15,382 nucleotides of DNA, taken from positions 1 through 15,382 of the forward strand of contig CANHWS010000047.1 of the NCBI GenBank assembly GCA_947464365.1, read 5' to 3'. A program made the position numbers and the translations under genes. The DNA is from Cytophagaceae bacterium (GTDB lineage: Bacteria; Bacteroidota; Bacteroidia; Cytophagales; Flexibacteraceae). Shown here piece after piece: positions 1 through 8,392 of the stretch. Within the stretch, counting starts at the first letter, position 1. Each line of letters opens with the position of its first letter. The notes under the pieces are model-generated. The model was given only the letters and a program-made list of their open reading frames with translations. It ran no database searches and was not told where the DNA came from.

Positions 1-1
1 C

Positions 2-2695
2 GCCATCATTGGCCAAAGTATCTGGAACTATATCGGACAAAGATATGGTCGCTCTGCCATCAGCAATGTCCTGAACCAGACCCGCCTCCAACGAGACGAA
101 GAGGAAAGCATCATGCTGAGCTTGGGCGTGCCTTACCAGAAATTTATCCGAGACTGGCGTGACTGGTACATTGAGCAAGGCCAACAAACGGCCAAATTCA
201 CAACACCCCTAAGCGACAAAGACGTACTAGATCGACTCGGAACCAACCGACGCACCTACCAGATGCGCCAAAGCCCTGATGGCAAATACGTCGCTTATAC
301 CATCAACAATATAGGGGCCTATTCTATCCGTTTACTCAACCTCGAGTCTGGCAGTAGCAAGACTGTTTTGTCAGGTGGATACCGTGTCATAAACCAAGAG
401 CCTGACTACCAAACACCTGCAATCGCATGGCAGGGAAATGATATACTACACATCATCCGGAGCCAAAACGGCAAACTCCAATGGATCAAGTATGACGTTT
501 TGACCTCCAAAACGGACAAGCAATCGCTGCAAGGCATGCAGCAGGTTAACAGCTTTGATGTCCGCACAGACGCCAAGGGTACACACCTAGTCATGAGTGC
601 CGACGTCAATTGTATGACCCACTTGATGACCTTATCCACAGGCAAACAGCAGCCAACCTACCTGACCAGGGATCTGTTTGATGACCTTGACCCCAGGTGG
701 ATCGGGGATACAGCTATCGTTTTCAGCTCAAACAGGCTTAGTGATACCTTACGAAGTTGGACAGGCAGCCCCGACCAAATTAGCAACAGTTTTGACCTTT
801 GGCAATACAACCTAAAGGCCAAAAACAAGCCCCTTGTTCGCCTGACCCGCACTTGGTATAACGAAACCCAACCGATGGTCTTGGCCAATGCCAAAGGCGC
901 AGTAGCAGGTGGTGTTTTCTACGTAACAGATGAGTCTGGTATTTTGGGCCTAGGCCTACGGCAACGTAATGGCAACACAATAGCCCTCAGTAATTGGCAA
1001 CAAGACATTACAGTTACCGACATAAGGGACGTTAGTAAACCTTTCGCCTTAATTGCCCTAAGGGATGATAAGCTAGAGCTTTACCGCAGCCCGGCCTTGG
1101 CAACATTCAGCTCCCTAGCCCCGCATACGACCCCTCGCATTGACCAGATTGGACTGAGCCTACGCCTCGCAGCCCGGCAAGTCACTGGGTTTAACACCAG
1201 CCAATTGGCGCAACAAGGTCCACGCCAAACCTATATTGAGCCAAACATTGCACCTCAGCCAGATCCCGGAGCAAATTCAGGCTCAATTCCCGATCCAAAA
1301 CCAACTAAACGTCGCTTCATTCGGCGTGATACCATAGGCCCCCAAGATATTGACATTCGCAATTACGTCTTTGAGGCCGAAAGGATCAGCAGCCCAGCAG
1401 CCTTAGCCAATGACAAGGCTCTTATCACCAAGAAGGGGACCAAAGTAATCCAGGAGACTAGCGCCAAGGATGATCTAATTAACATGGTCAAGTCCCAACA
1501 GCTGGACGACAAATCACTTGCGTTCGGGCCGTATCAGTCCCAAAACAGGATGAATTTTGCCAGTGTAGTTTCATCAATCGAGATCAATCCGCTGACAGGC
1601 TGGGGCGTCCACCTCCAGTCCAACATGACAGACCTGTTTGAACACTATAAAATCTACGGTGGTGGTACCCTCTATGGGGACTTTGTTAGCAATATCCTGT
1701 TTGGCGAGTACCAATATCTAGCCCGCCATCTAGATCTCAAGGCAAGGTATGATCGTAAACTATTCAGCAACTCGACCCAGACCTACAACCATCGTTACGT
1801 CCTAGACAAAGTCTCTGGCACAGTCAGCTACCCGATAACGATCCGGTCCAGCATCTCAGCCTCGCCGTTTTATGCCACAACCCGCTATACCGAGCTAGTC
1901 AGCGCAGGCGTCCCCACCCTCACCAAGCCAGATGTGGTTGTACCATACGGTGGCCTAAAGCTAGAGTACGTTTTCGACAACACCTTGAGCCAAGGCCTTA
2001 ACATCCTGCAAGGCACCCGTCTCAAGGCCAACCTAGAGCACTACGAGGGCATCAACGAAAAGTCAAGGTCCTTCACCAACATCAATATTGACGCCCGCCA
2101 TTACCAGAAAATCTATAACGAAATCGTCCTTGCACTAAGGGCTTCCTATGGCTCATCTTATGGCAATGCGCCGAAACAATTCTTGCTCGGCGGCATGGAC
2201 AACTGGATCAATAACAGCACCGAACGCACTGGCATACTGGACGAAACATCGGGTGGGCCTGATGGCAAAACGGATTGGCTATTCACGCAGTATGCCACCA
2301 ATATGCGGGGCTTCAAGTACAATACCATGTCCGGCAATAGCTACCTGCTCTTCAGTGCCGAGCTTCGCATACCCATCATCCGTGCTTTCTACCGCGGTCC
2401 GATCTCAAGCAACTTCATGCGCCACCTTCAGCTAACAGGCTTTACCGATATGGGTAGTGCCTGGACTGGCGGCAACCCCTTCACGACCGACAACAGCATC
2501 AATACCCGCGCCTTCCGTGACGGCCCGTTCAATATCACAGTTGTCAATTATGACAATCCCTTCCTGATAGGCTATGGTGTTGGCGCCCGCACCATCTTCT
2601 TGGGCTATTATCTCAAACTCGATGTCGCGCAGGGTCTGCGCAACAACACAACCACCCCGCTTACCTATTACCTAACCTTAGGATACGACTTCTAG
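2..2695 (+). CDS. Partial: peptidase-MA remnant + TolB-like propeller + outer-membrane barrel protein
   Basis: The frame is open from the left edge, so the gene starts outside the window; the ATG at 113 is internal. The first ~55 visible residues (IGQRYGRSAI, then LGVPYQKFIRDWRDWY) resemble the C-terminal helices of peptidase-MA-type metallopeptidase domains, so a catalytic HExxH could lie upstream (inference). A WD40/TolB-like beta-propeller follows at about nt 240-1120, with a typical SPDGKYVAYT blade and several LW/LY-ending strands. A Pro-rich, basic linker lies near nt 1230-1330. From about nt 1510 to the end there are alternating aromatic/polar strands ending in GYDF, as expected of an outer-membrane beta-barrel with a terminal Phe. 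Bacteroidota annotations often call such proteins 'TolB-like'. It probably spans the outer membrane with a periplasmic propeller; substrate unknown. The gene converges on oxyR with a 51-bp gap. Confidence 0.75.
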   Translation, partial: AIIGQSIWNYIGQRYGRSAISNVLNQTRLQRDEEESIMLSLGVPYQKFIRDWRDWYIEQGQQTAKFTTPLSDKDVLDRLGTNRRTYQMRQSPDGKYVAYTINNIGAYSIRLLNLESGSSKTVLSGGYRVINQEPDYQTPAIAWQGNDILHIIRSQNGKLQWIKYDVLTSKTDKQSLQGMQQVNSFDVRTDAKGTHLVMSADVNCMTHLMTLSTGKQQPTYLTRDLFDDLDPRWIGDTAIVFSSNRLSDTLRSWTGSPDQISNSFDLWQYNLKAKNKPLVRLTRTWYNETQPMVLANAKGAVAGGVFYVTDESGILGLGLRQRNGNTIALSNWQQDITVTDIRDVSKPFALIALRDDKLELYRSPALATFSSLAPHTTPRIDQIGLSLRLAARQVTGFNTSQLAQQGPRQTYIEPNIAPQPDPGANSGSIPDPKPTKRRFIRRDTIGPQDIDIRNYVFEAERISSPAALANDKALITKKGTKVIQETSAKDDLINMVKSQQLDDKSLAFGPYQSQNRMNFASVVSSIEINPLTGWGVHLQSNMTDLFEHYKIYGGGTLYGDFVSNILFGEYQYLARHLDLKARYDRKLFSNSTQTYNHRYVLDKVSGTVSYPITIRSSISASPFYATTRYTELVSAGVPTLTKPDVVVPYGGLKLEYVFDNTLSQGLNILQGTRLKANLEHYEGINEKSRSFTNINIDARHYQKIYNEIVLALRASYGSSYGNAPKQFLLGGMDNWINNSTERTGILDETSGGPDGKTDWLFTQYATNMRGFKYNTMSGNSYLLFSAELRIPIIRAFYRGPISSNFMRHLQLTGFTDMGSAWTGGNPFTTDNSINTRAFRDGPFNITVVNYDNPFLIGYGVGARTIFLGYYLKLDVAQGLRNNTTTPLTYYLTLGYDF

Positions 2696-2746
2696 CATCA
2701 GCAGGGTTTGGTGACATTGATTTATCAATTTTATAGAACAGACAGC

Positions 2747-3646
2747 CTAGCCAGCACTTCGGATATCCTTGATCATCTCGACTAAGGCCTCCTTCAGCCG
2801 CTCCCTCCCACTGTTTTTCCGACTCGCCAAAATGATTGGCCGACTAGGCTCAGGATCTCTGAAATAACGTAGCCGCTTAAGCTGCGGACTAGCCATAGAG
2901 GCCACAGCCAACGAAGGCAATAATGTCGCCCCACCATACCGATCCACCATACGCTGAAGAGTATCTAGGCTACCTGCTTCGTATTTCACCTGTGGGCCAT
3001 CCTGTTGCCTGTCCAGCCGACAAAGCTGTAGCACCTGTCCCTTTAGGCAATGCCCATCTTGTAAAAGCCAAAGACGCTCTTGCTCCAGGTCTTGCACCGT
3101 AAGTGTCGTTTTCCTGTATAGCTCTGAGCTTGGAGAAACATAGGCCACAAAAGCATCGTCGAACAGGTGCAAACTATCCATCCACGGAGCGTCCTCGTGG
3201 GTTGCGATAAGGGCTGCATCGAGCCGACCAAGTTCCAGCATCGGCAAGATATCAGCCGTATAGTGCTCGCTAATGGTAAGCTCCACCTCTGGGTATTTGG
3301 CCAAAAACGGCTGCACCATCAACGGAATCAGATAGGGCGCAATCGTCGGGATGACACCAAGCCGAAACCTGCCACCAATTTTGCCAATTAGCTCAGCTAC
3401 CATTTCCTGAAACTGCCCCGCCGCGTCATTGATCACCCGTGCATGATCTAGTAAGGCCTTTCCTTCTGGTGTCGGTTTGATGGGCTGCCTGCCACGGTCG
3501 AACAAGGTAATCCCCAACTCCGACTCTAGCTTCTGGACCTGCATACTAAGCGTGGGTTGCGTCACACCACAGAGCTCGGCGGCCCCAACAAAGGTTCCTT
3601 CGGCCTCTAGGGCCAATACGTACTGCAACTGCTGGAGTGTAAACAT
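2747..3646 (-). CDS. oxyR: OxyR-type LysR-family peroxide sensor/regulator
   Basis: LysR-family regulator of 299 residues counted from the ATG at 3646. An in-frame TTG at 3652 would add two residues, but the ATG fits the family N-terminus (MFTLQQLQYVLALEAEGTF). The N-terminal winged helix-turn-helix is clear (GVTQPTLSMQVQKLESELG, then LFDRG), followed by a linker helix and a two-lobed effector domain. The key evidence is the segment LLQDGHCLKGQVLQLC: two cysteines nine residues apart (about residues 200 and 209), matching E. coli OxyR Cys199 and Cys208, which form the disulfide on exposure to H2O2. It is therefore likely a functional peroxide sensor activating antioxidant genes; no catalase or ahpC is in the window, so targets lie elsewhere. 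It stands alone, convergent with the barrel gene and divergent from the T9SS cargo gene. A short CCCC-AAA-GGGG hairpin sits 9-20 nt upstream of the start in the leader. Confidence 0.92.
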   Translation of the reverse strand: MFTLQQLQYVLALEAEGTFVGAAELCGVTQPTLSMQVQKLESELGITLFDRGRQPIKPTPEGKALLDHARVINDAAGQFQEMVAELIGKIGGRFRLGVIPTIAPYLIPLMVQPFLAKYPEVELTISEHYTADILPMLELGRLDAALIATHEDAPWMDSLHLFDDAFVAYVSPSSELYRKTTLTVQDLEQERLWLLQDGHCLKGQVLQLCRLDRQQDGPQVKYEAGSLDTLQRMVDRYGGATLLPSLAVASMASPQLKRLRYFRDPEPSRPIILASRKNSGRERLKEALVEMIKDIRSAG

Positions 3647-3768
3647 AGACAATGCCCCTTTGGGGGATAGGATAAGCTAGATAAGTTAGGCAGCCCCTAG
3701 TTAATACGAGTTGGATGACAGACCGACAATTTGATTGCACTAGTTACATGCAAACATGATTAATCGCT

Positions 3769-3797
3769 CAAAATAATCTAGTCCGACGACAAACAAA
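3769..3797 (-). promoter_or_regulatory. Putative oxyR promoter
   Basis: On the minus strand TTTG (3794-3797) is followed after 18 nt by TATTTTG (3769-3775). This approximates the Bacteroidota primary-sigma pattern of TTTG/TTG, 17-23 nt, then TAnnTTTG, with the -7 box one base short of consensus. It would give a leader of roughly 115 nt before the ATG at 3646. Based on motif reading only. Confidence 0.4.
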
Positions 3798-3935
3798 TTT
3801 ACCTCAATGCCATCTGGCAAGCGATATTGATGACGCCTAGAATCTAACTCAACCTTAGCACCTCTTGCCAACCGTCCTCCCTGTTCCTGTTATTGAGCCA
3901 CTAGCGCTTGCCTAGCGATGATGCTTGCTCCGAGC

Positions 3936-4031
3936 ATTTGGCAGGTCATGATTTGGCAACAAAATGCCGATTTGGCAATCCATGGAGGTATTTCGGACCT
4001 TTTGGCAAATAAAATTGCCCAAAATGCCAAT
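3936..4031. repeat. Cluster of TTTGGCA repeats with an imperfect hairpin in the oxyR/T9SS intergenic region
   Basis: The gene-free stretch of about 490 bp between oxyR and the first T9SS gene holds four direct copies of (A/T)TTTGGCA, starting at 3936, 3951, 3970 and 4000. Inverse-orientation fragments AAAATGCC occur at 3961 and 4021, the second continuing as TGCCAAT. The fourth copy forms an imperfect hairpin: TTTTGGCAA (4000-4008), A/T-rich loop, TTGCCCAAAA (4015-4024), with one bulged C. The repeats end about 100 bp before the start at 4134, a position suited to operator sites. A weak promoter candidate for the T9SS gene lies downstream: TTG at 4048-4050, 18 nt, then TAAGGTTTT from 4069. 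No convincing gene was seen in the rest of 3647-4133. Confidence 0.5.
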
Positions 4032-4133
4032 CCACTTGTGTAAAAAATTGCTAATTTTACGCCGATGTTAAGGTTTTCTACCTCAAAGTTTGTCACTTGA
4101 GAACTCTTTCCCTGACATCCCATGTTCAGATCT

Positions 4134-6080
4134 ATGAAACAGTATTTACTCTCAGCTGCACTGATCCTAGCCCTTGGCTTCGGAGTCAATGCCCAAAACA
4201 CCGTCAAAACGGACTATCGTTTTGCACAAGGTAACGTCCCCTATCAGGAGGAGCGTGGCGATACTGTCATTGCCACAGTTGGTGATGATAACGTTTGGCC
4301 TAACATCAGCATCGGGTTTGATTTCACCTACAATGGAGTGACCTACAGCAAAGTTGCAGTAGCAAACAATGGCTTCTTGGCCTTCACGACCAACAACGTG
4401 ACCTCCAGCGGTACTGGCAGCTCTATCCTTAGTGCTTCTATTCCAACAGGGATAGCTCTAAAGGGTTTCAATCAGACTGGCGCCTATGGTTTTGGCCCAT
4501 TGATTGCTGGCCTTAACTATGACCTTTTTTGCGACGCTGCCGTTGGTGCAGGTTCAAGACTTACACTGAGTCGGACAGGTACGGCACCTAATCGTAAAGC
4601 AGTCTTCCAATGGAAAGACTACCGTAAGTATGGCGCTACACATACAGGCGACAACATTAACTTCCAGATCATCCTTGCAGAAGGATCAGGTGATGTCGTT
4701 GTTCATATAGGCTCGGTGACTTACACTGGTACCGACGCTAGAGCACAGTCTGGCCTCCGTGGTAACGACACTACTGATGTCCTTAGTCAGGCTGGAACAT
4801 GGTCAAGCCTGGCCCAAAACATCTATGCCTTAGACGGCATCCTCACCACTGCAAATGACATTCCACAATCAGGCACCCAATTTACCTGGTCGCCAACCCC
4901 ACCAGCGGCGATTGATGTTTCCGTCACAGGTATTTTGCGTCCTGTTTCTGTAGGCGGCACCTCTTGTATTTCTTCTGCCACAGACTCTGTCAAATTCAAC
5001 CTGTTTAATAACGGAACGAACCCTGTCGCCTCTGTGCCAGTTTCCTACACTGTTAATGGTGGCAGCCCAGTAACCGAAACATTTAACTTTAATCCACCTC
5101 TGGCTTCCCGCTCAGGCGCAATCTTAACATTCTCCAGTGCTATTTCCCTAACCGCAGGCGGCAACACAACTGTACGCGTATACAGCTCGTTGGCAGGCGA
5201 ACTCCCTTCAACCCAACGGAATGATACTTTGTCAAAAACGGTAACATTCAACGGGTTTTCGGGCAGTACTAGCATCTATCCAACCTGGACATCAGATTTT
5301 GGTGGCCGCACCTCTAACACTTACCCAACAAACTGGGTAGGCGAAACCCTATCAGGCAATCTTTCATGGAAAGTTGATAGCGCTATTTTCGACCCAGGTT
5401 CCTCTCTGAGCCTACCGATTGCTACTCGTCAAGGACCAGGTGTCTTAGTATTCCCATCAGTAGTCAATACCACATCAGGAAACCAAACGCGTGTTAGCAC
5501 GCCATGCCTTAACCTGAGTAACTGGCCAGGCAACGAGCCTGCTTGGTTCGTATTTGACATGAATCAGGACAACGAATGGCCTGGACGTCAAGACTCAGTT
5601 TTGGTTCAGGTTGCAGTCAATGGCCAAAACTTCACCACTGTAGGCGGTTTTGGACGTTATGACTCAGGAATAAGCACTTGGGAGTGGCGCACTTTTGGTG
5701 TTGACCTTTCAGCTTATCGTAACCAAATCATTCGTATAGCATTTGTTGGTGTTAGCAAGGGTGGCAACAACCTCGGCATTGATTATGCAACCGTCCAGAA
5801 TACCGTCCCAGTTGGGCTTGCCAACAGCATCAGCACTCGTGCCGTTGATGTCTATCCTAACCCAACCACAGGAATGCTCAATATCAGCCTGCCTGCCAAC
5901 ACCCAATACAACAAAGTTGAGGTCCTGAACATGGTCGGACAAGTTGTCCTTGAAGATCTCACCAACGGCATCAGCCAAGGCAACATCCAGCTTGACCTAA
6001 GCAGCCTTCCTAAAGGAGCTTACCAAGTTAGGGTCCTAGGCAACAGGGGCGCATACCAACAACGAGTAACTAAACAATAG
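4134..6080 (+). CDS. T9SS-secreted multidomain surface protein (twin A)
   Basis: Secreted protein of 648 residues from the ATG at 4134. The ATG at 4122 adds MFRS before MKQYLL, and the paralogue beginning MKKIIL favours 4134. A Sec signal peptide ends in NA before QNT, so the mature N-terminus is Gln. Counting from 4122: residues about 27-258 form a beta-rich head of the type IGFDFTYNG...VANNGFLAF; about 262-375 form a CARDB-like Ig fold (IDVSVTGILRP, VSYTVNGGSPVTETF, RNDTLSK); about 385-562 form a MAM-like 'choice-of-anchor J' jelly roll (STPCLNLSNWP, FGVDLSAYRNQIIRIAF, NNLGIDYATV); about 575-652 form a T9SS type A sorting domain (VYPNPTTGMLNISLP, GAYQVRVLG). It is expected to cross the outer membrane by T9SS and be anchored or released after domain removal. 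No enzymatic motif is visible; adhesion or glycan binding is only a guess. A strong terminator follows, so it is probably transcribed separately from its twin. Confidence 0.88.
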   Translation: MKQYLLSAALILALGFGVNAQNTVKTDYRFAQGNVPYQEERGDTVIATVGDDNVWPNISIGFDFTYNGVTYSKVAVANNGFLAFTTNNVTSSGTGSSILSASIPTGIALKGFNQTGAYGFGPLIAGLNYDLFCDAAVGAGSRLTLSRTGTAPNRKAVFQWKDYRKYGATHTGDNINFQIILAEGSGDVVVHIGSVTYTGTDARAQSGLRGNDTTDVLSQAGTWSSLAQNIYALDGILTTANDIPQSGTQFTWSPTPPAAIDVSVTGILRPVSVGGTSCISSATDSVKFNLFNNGTNPVASVPVSYTVNGGSPVTETFNFNPPLASRSGAILTFSSAISLTAGGNTTVRVYSSLAGELPSTQRNDTLSKTVTFNGFSGSTSIYPTWTSDFGGRTSNTYPTNWVGETLSGNLSWKVDSAIFDPGSSLSLPIATRQGPGVLVFPSVVNTTSGNQTRVSTPCLNLSNWPGNEPAWFVFDMNQDNEWPGRQDSVLVQVAVNGQNFTTVGGFGRYDSGISTWEWRTFGVDLSAYRNQIIRIAFVGVSKGGNNLGIDYATVQNTVPVGLANSISTRAVDVYPNPTTGMLNISLPANTQYNKVEVLNMVGQVVLEDLTNGISQGNIQLDLSSLPKGAYQVRVLGNRGAYQQRVTKQ

Positions 6081-6104
6081 GGTACTCCATAACCACATAG
6101 TAAC

Positions 6105-6138
6105 AAAGCCCACCAAGAATGTCTTGGTGGGCTTTTTT
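6105..6138 (+). terminator. Strong intrinsic terminator after T9SS twin A
   Basis: Perfect 10-bp stem GCCCACCAAG (6108-6117) / CTTGGTGGGC (6123-6132), 5-nt loop, then six T. Preceding AAA and following TTT extend the pairing to 13 bp. It lies 25 nt after the stop codon of twin A, and separates the two paralogues transcriptionally. Confidence 0.92.
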
Positions 6139-6214
6139 GCATCTAGGACTAGACGACAAAATCTCATGCTAGTAGTTTACCCAAATATTTATACACTGTT
6201 TCCACATTATTCCA

Positions 6215-6222
6215 TATTTTTG
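6215..6222 (+). promoter_or_regulatory. Putative -7 box for T9SS twin B
   Basis: TATTTTTG matches the Bacteroidota -7 consensus TAnnTTTG exactly and lies 62 nt before the ATG at 6285, downstream of the terminator that ends twin A. No clean TTG occurs at the expected -33 spacing; the nearest similar sequence is CTGTTT near 6196-6201. Confidence 0.4.
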
Positions 6223-6284
6223 ATACCAGTCCAGTCCGACCATATCGGCAAAGCAGCAATGGCTTTGTAATCGAATCACCACCT

Positions 6285-8243
6285 ATGAAGAAAATAATAC
6301 TCAAGTCCGCCCTAGCAACCATGCTATTTCTGGCCGGCACCCTAGCCATCGCCCAGAATCTAGTTAACCGGGACTATCAGTTCACCCAAAGTATTAGCAC
6401 CTATACTCCCCTCACAGGTGGCACCCAGCTCAACGCAGCCAATGATGATGACCAGTATTACAGCAACGTCCTGATTGGGTTTCCGTTCAGGTACAACGGT
6501 CGGGACTACGACACTGTCGGGGTGGGTAACAATGGGTTCATCGCCTTCCTATCTGGCACCAGTATTTCTTTCAGTGGTGGCGGTAGCAGTATTGGTGGCT
6601 TCGGAACATCTGGCGGTAGTGCCCTCTACAACTTCGATGTCCAGGCCCAAGGTTACAACTTTGGCCCAATGATCGCAGCCTTCAACATGGACCTGCATTC
6701 CCGAAGCAATGGTAGGTTGACAGTCCACCGCACAGGCTCGGCACCTAACCGGACTTTCACACTCCAATGGGCGCAGTACGAACGCTATTCTGGATCATCA
6801 GGTACGGACAACCTTAACTTCCAATTGGTCCTGACCGAAAGCAATAACGGCATCACCGTTAACTATGGCAACATGTCCTTGCCTACTGCCAACGAGGGTG
6901 GCGCTCAGGTAGGTTTGCGTGGCAGCGACACTACTGACATCAACGCTCGTACTGGTATGTCGTTCACCAACACCAATACATCAACCTACGCAACGCAGGA
7001 CATCCGGATCAATAGCGGCACTACCATCCCAACCGGGCTTTCCTTCAGTTGGCTGACTGGGCCTCCTGCTGCAATTGACGTTGCAGTAACAAGTATCCTC
7101 AAGCCAGCCAATGTGCCCGGTTCGTTATGTATCGCCTCGGTTACCGACTCCGTTAAGTTCAGCATCCGCAATTTTGGTTCTGATCCAGTCACTTCCCTAC
7201 CGGTTACCTATCGCCTAAACGGTGGAGCCCCTGTCCAGCAGACATTTAGTTTCAGCCCACCACTTCAGGCACGCGAAAATGCGGTCTTGACTTTCCCTAC
7301 CCCAATCACGTTATCGAGTGGCTCAGTCTTCAGCATCCAGGTCTATGCTGAGCTTGCAGGTGAAGCGCCTGCAAATCGACGCAATGACACACTCACCAAA
7401 AACATTATCTTCAGCTCCATCACAGGCAACAGTTCTATTTACCCTGGCTGGACGACAGACTTTGGTGGTAGGCCTTCACCAAACATCCCTGTGGGATGGT
7501 TTGGCGATCTGCTGGCAGGCACCAACCAATGGACGGTTGACTCCCTATTTTTTGACCCAGGTAACTCACTCAGCACGCCGTTCCGGACCCAGCAAGGACC
7601 AGGCTTTTTGTTCTACCCATCGTTCCAGACCTCTACGAGGGGAAGCATCGCACGTGCCAGCACCCCATGCCTCAACCTCAACAACTGGCCCGCAAACGAA
7701 CCTGCCTGGTTAACCTTCAGCATGAATCAAGACGCAGACTACCCTAGTTTCCTCGATTCACTCCTGATCCAAGTCGCCGTTGATGGCCAAAACTACACTA
7801 CTGTTGGCGGGTTTTCCCGTTACAACCCTGACGTAACGCCCTATACCTGGAAAACCTTTGGTGTTGACCTTTCGGCCTATCGGAACCAAATCATCCGCAT
7901 CGGGTTTGTGGCCAAAAGCCGCGGAGGTAATAACCTCGCTATCGACTTTGCCTCTGTCCAGAACACGGTGCCAGTTTCTACGCCAAGTCGCTTGGTCAAC
8001 CAGCAAGTTTTTGTTTATCCAAACCCAACAACAGGCATCCTTAATATCAAGTTGCCAACCAACCAAGCATATTCCACTGTTGAGGTACTCAACACTGTAG
8101 GCCAAGTAGTTTTGAGCCAATCCGTAAGCAGCATTCCGGACGGCGAGTTGCAACTCAATTTAGCTGGTCTGGCGGCAGGCACCTATCAAGTACGGGTCAT
8201 TGGCCAAGACAAACAATACCTCCAGCGGATCACCAAACAGTAG
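6285..8243 (+). CDS. T9SS-secreted multidomain surface protein (twin B)
   Basis: Paralogue of the preceding gene, 652 residues, beginning MKKIILKSAL. The Sec signal peptide ends AIA before QNLV, so mature Gln1 again. Domain order is identical: a Gly/Ser-rich beta head (about 27-258, with IGFPFRYNG and VGNNGFIAF); a CARDB-like fold (about 262-375, IDVAVTSILKP); a choice-of-anchor-J/MAM-like jelly roll (about 385-562); and a T9SS type A sorting domain (about 575-652, VYPNPTTGILNIKLP, GTYQVRVIG). Numbering twin A from 4122, residues 262-652 of both proteins align with no gap, and I counted 115 identities over residues 381-564 (62%). Two cysteines (residues 282 and 462) are conserved in both. The head is much less similar and needs gaps, which suggests diverged ligand specificity. 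Function unknown; exported to the cell surface or medium via T9SS. Confidence 0.88.
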   Translation: MKKIILKSALATMLFLAGTLAIAQNLVNRDYQFTQSISTYTPLTGGTQLNAANDDDQYYSNVLIGFPFRYNGRDYDTVGVGNNGFIAFLSGTSISFSGGGSSIGGFGTSGGSALYNFDVQAQGYNFGPMIAAFNMDLHSRSNGRLTVHRTGSAPNRTFTLQWAQYERYSGSSGTDNLNFQLVLTESNNGITVNYGNMSLPTANEGGAQVGLRGSDTTDINARTGMSFTNTNTSTYATQDIRINSGTTIPTGLSFSWLTGPPAAIDVAVTSILKPANVPGSLCIASVTDSVKFSIRNFGSDPVTSLPVTYRLNGGAPVQQTFSFSPPLQARENAVLTFPTPITLSSGSVFSIQVYAELAGEAPANRRNDTLTKNIIFSSITGNSSIYPGWTTDFGGRPSPNIPVGWFGDLLAGTNQWTVDSLFFDPGNSLSTPFRTQQGPGFLFYPSFQTSTRGSIARASTPCLNLNNWPANEPAWLTFSMNQDADYPSFLDSLLIQVAVDGQNYTTVGGFSRYNPDVTPYTWKTFGVDLSAYRNQIIRIGFVAKSRGGNNLAIDFASVQNTVPVSTPSRLVNQQVFVYPNPTTGILNIKLPTNQAYSTVEVLNTVGQVVLSQSVSSIPDGELQLNLAGLAAGTYQVRVIGQDKQYLQRITKQ

Positions 8244-8282
8244 TTCTGGCTTTCCAGTTCTCGGATCACATCCTGCTATTTC

Positions 8283-8320
8283 AATGCCGAAGCCTAGACC
8301 ACGTCTAGGCTTCGGTCATT
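8283..8320. terminator. Hairpin between convergent genes, probable bidirectional terminator
   Basis: Perfect 12-bp stem CCGAAGCCTAGA (8287-8298) / TCTAGGCTTCGG (8304-8315) with loop CCACG. It is extended by AATG/CATT pairing across a single bulged T. It sits between the stop of T9SS twin B and the convergent reductase gene. Neither side has a strong T-tract, so intrinsic termination may be weak or factor-assisted. Confidence 0.55.
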
Positions 8321-8392
8321 TGGGGTCTAGCTATGATGCCACTATTAGCACACCCCAATTCAACTTGAAATGGCCAGATTTGGCATGATCAA

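Noticed and set aside
2148..2435. Plus-strand 95-codon frame inside the barrel gene.
   Set aside because: Lies wholly within the barrel coding region in another frame, with Cys/Ser-rich low-quality translation; a shadow.
2713..2735. ATTGA-TTTA-TCAAT inverted repeat between the barrel gene and oxyR.
   Set aside because: Five AT-rich base pairs and a poor T-tract; too weak to call a terminator.
3890..4207. Minus-strand open frame of 105 codons across the intergenic region and the start of T9SS twin A.
   Set aside because: It overlaps the signal-peptide region of a convincing gene, crosses the repeat cluster, and its translation shows no recognisable domain; treated as chance.
7318..8153. Two frames of 131 codons on opposite strands inside T9SS twin B (7318-7713 and 7758-8153).
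   Set aside because: Both are contained in a well-supported gene that has a clear paralogue in the same frame; shadows.
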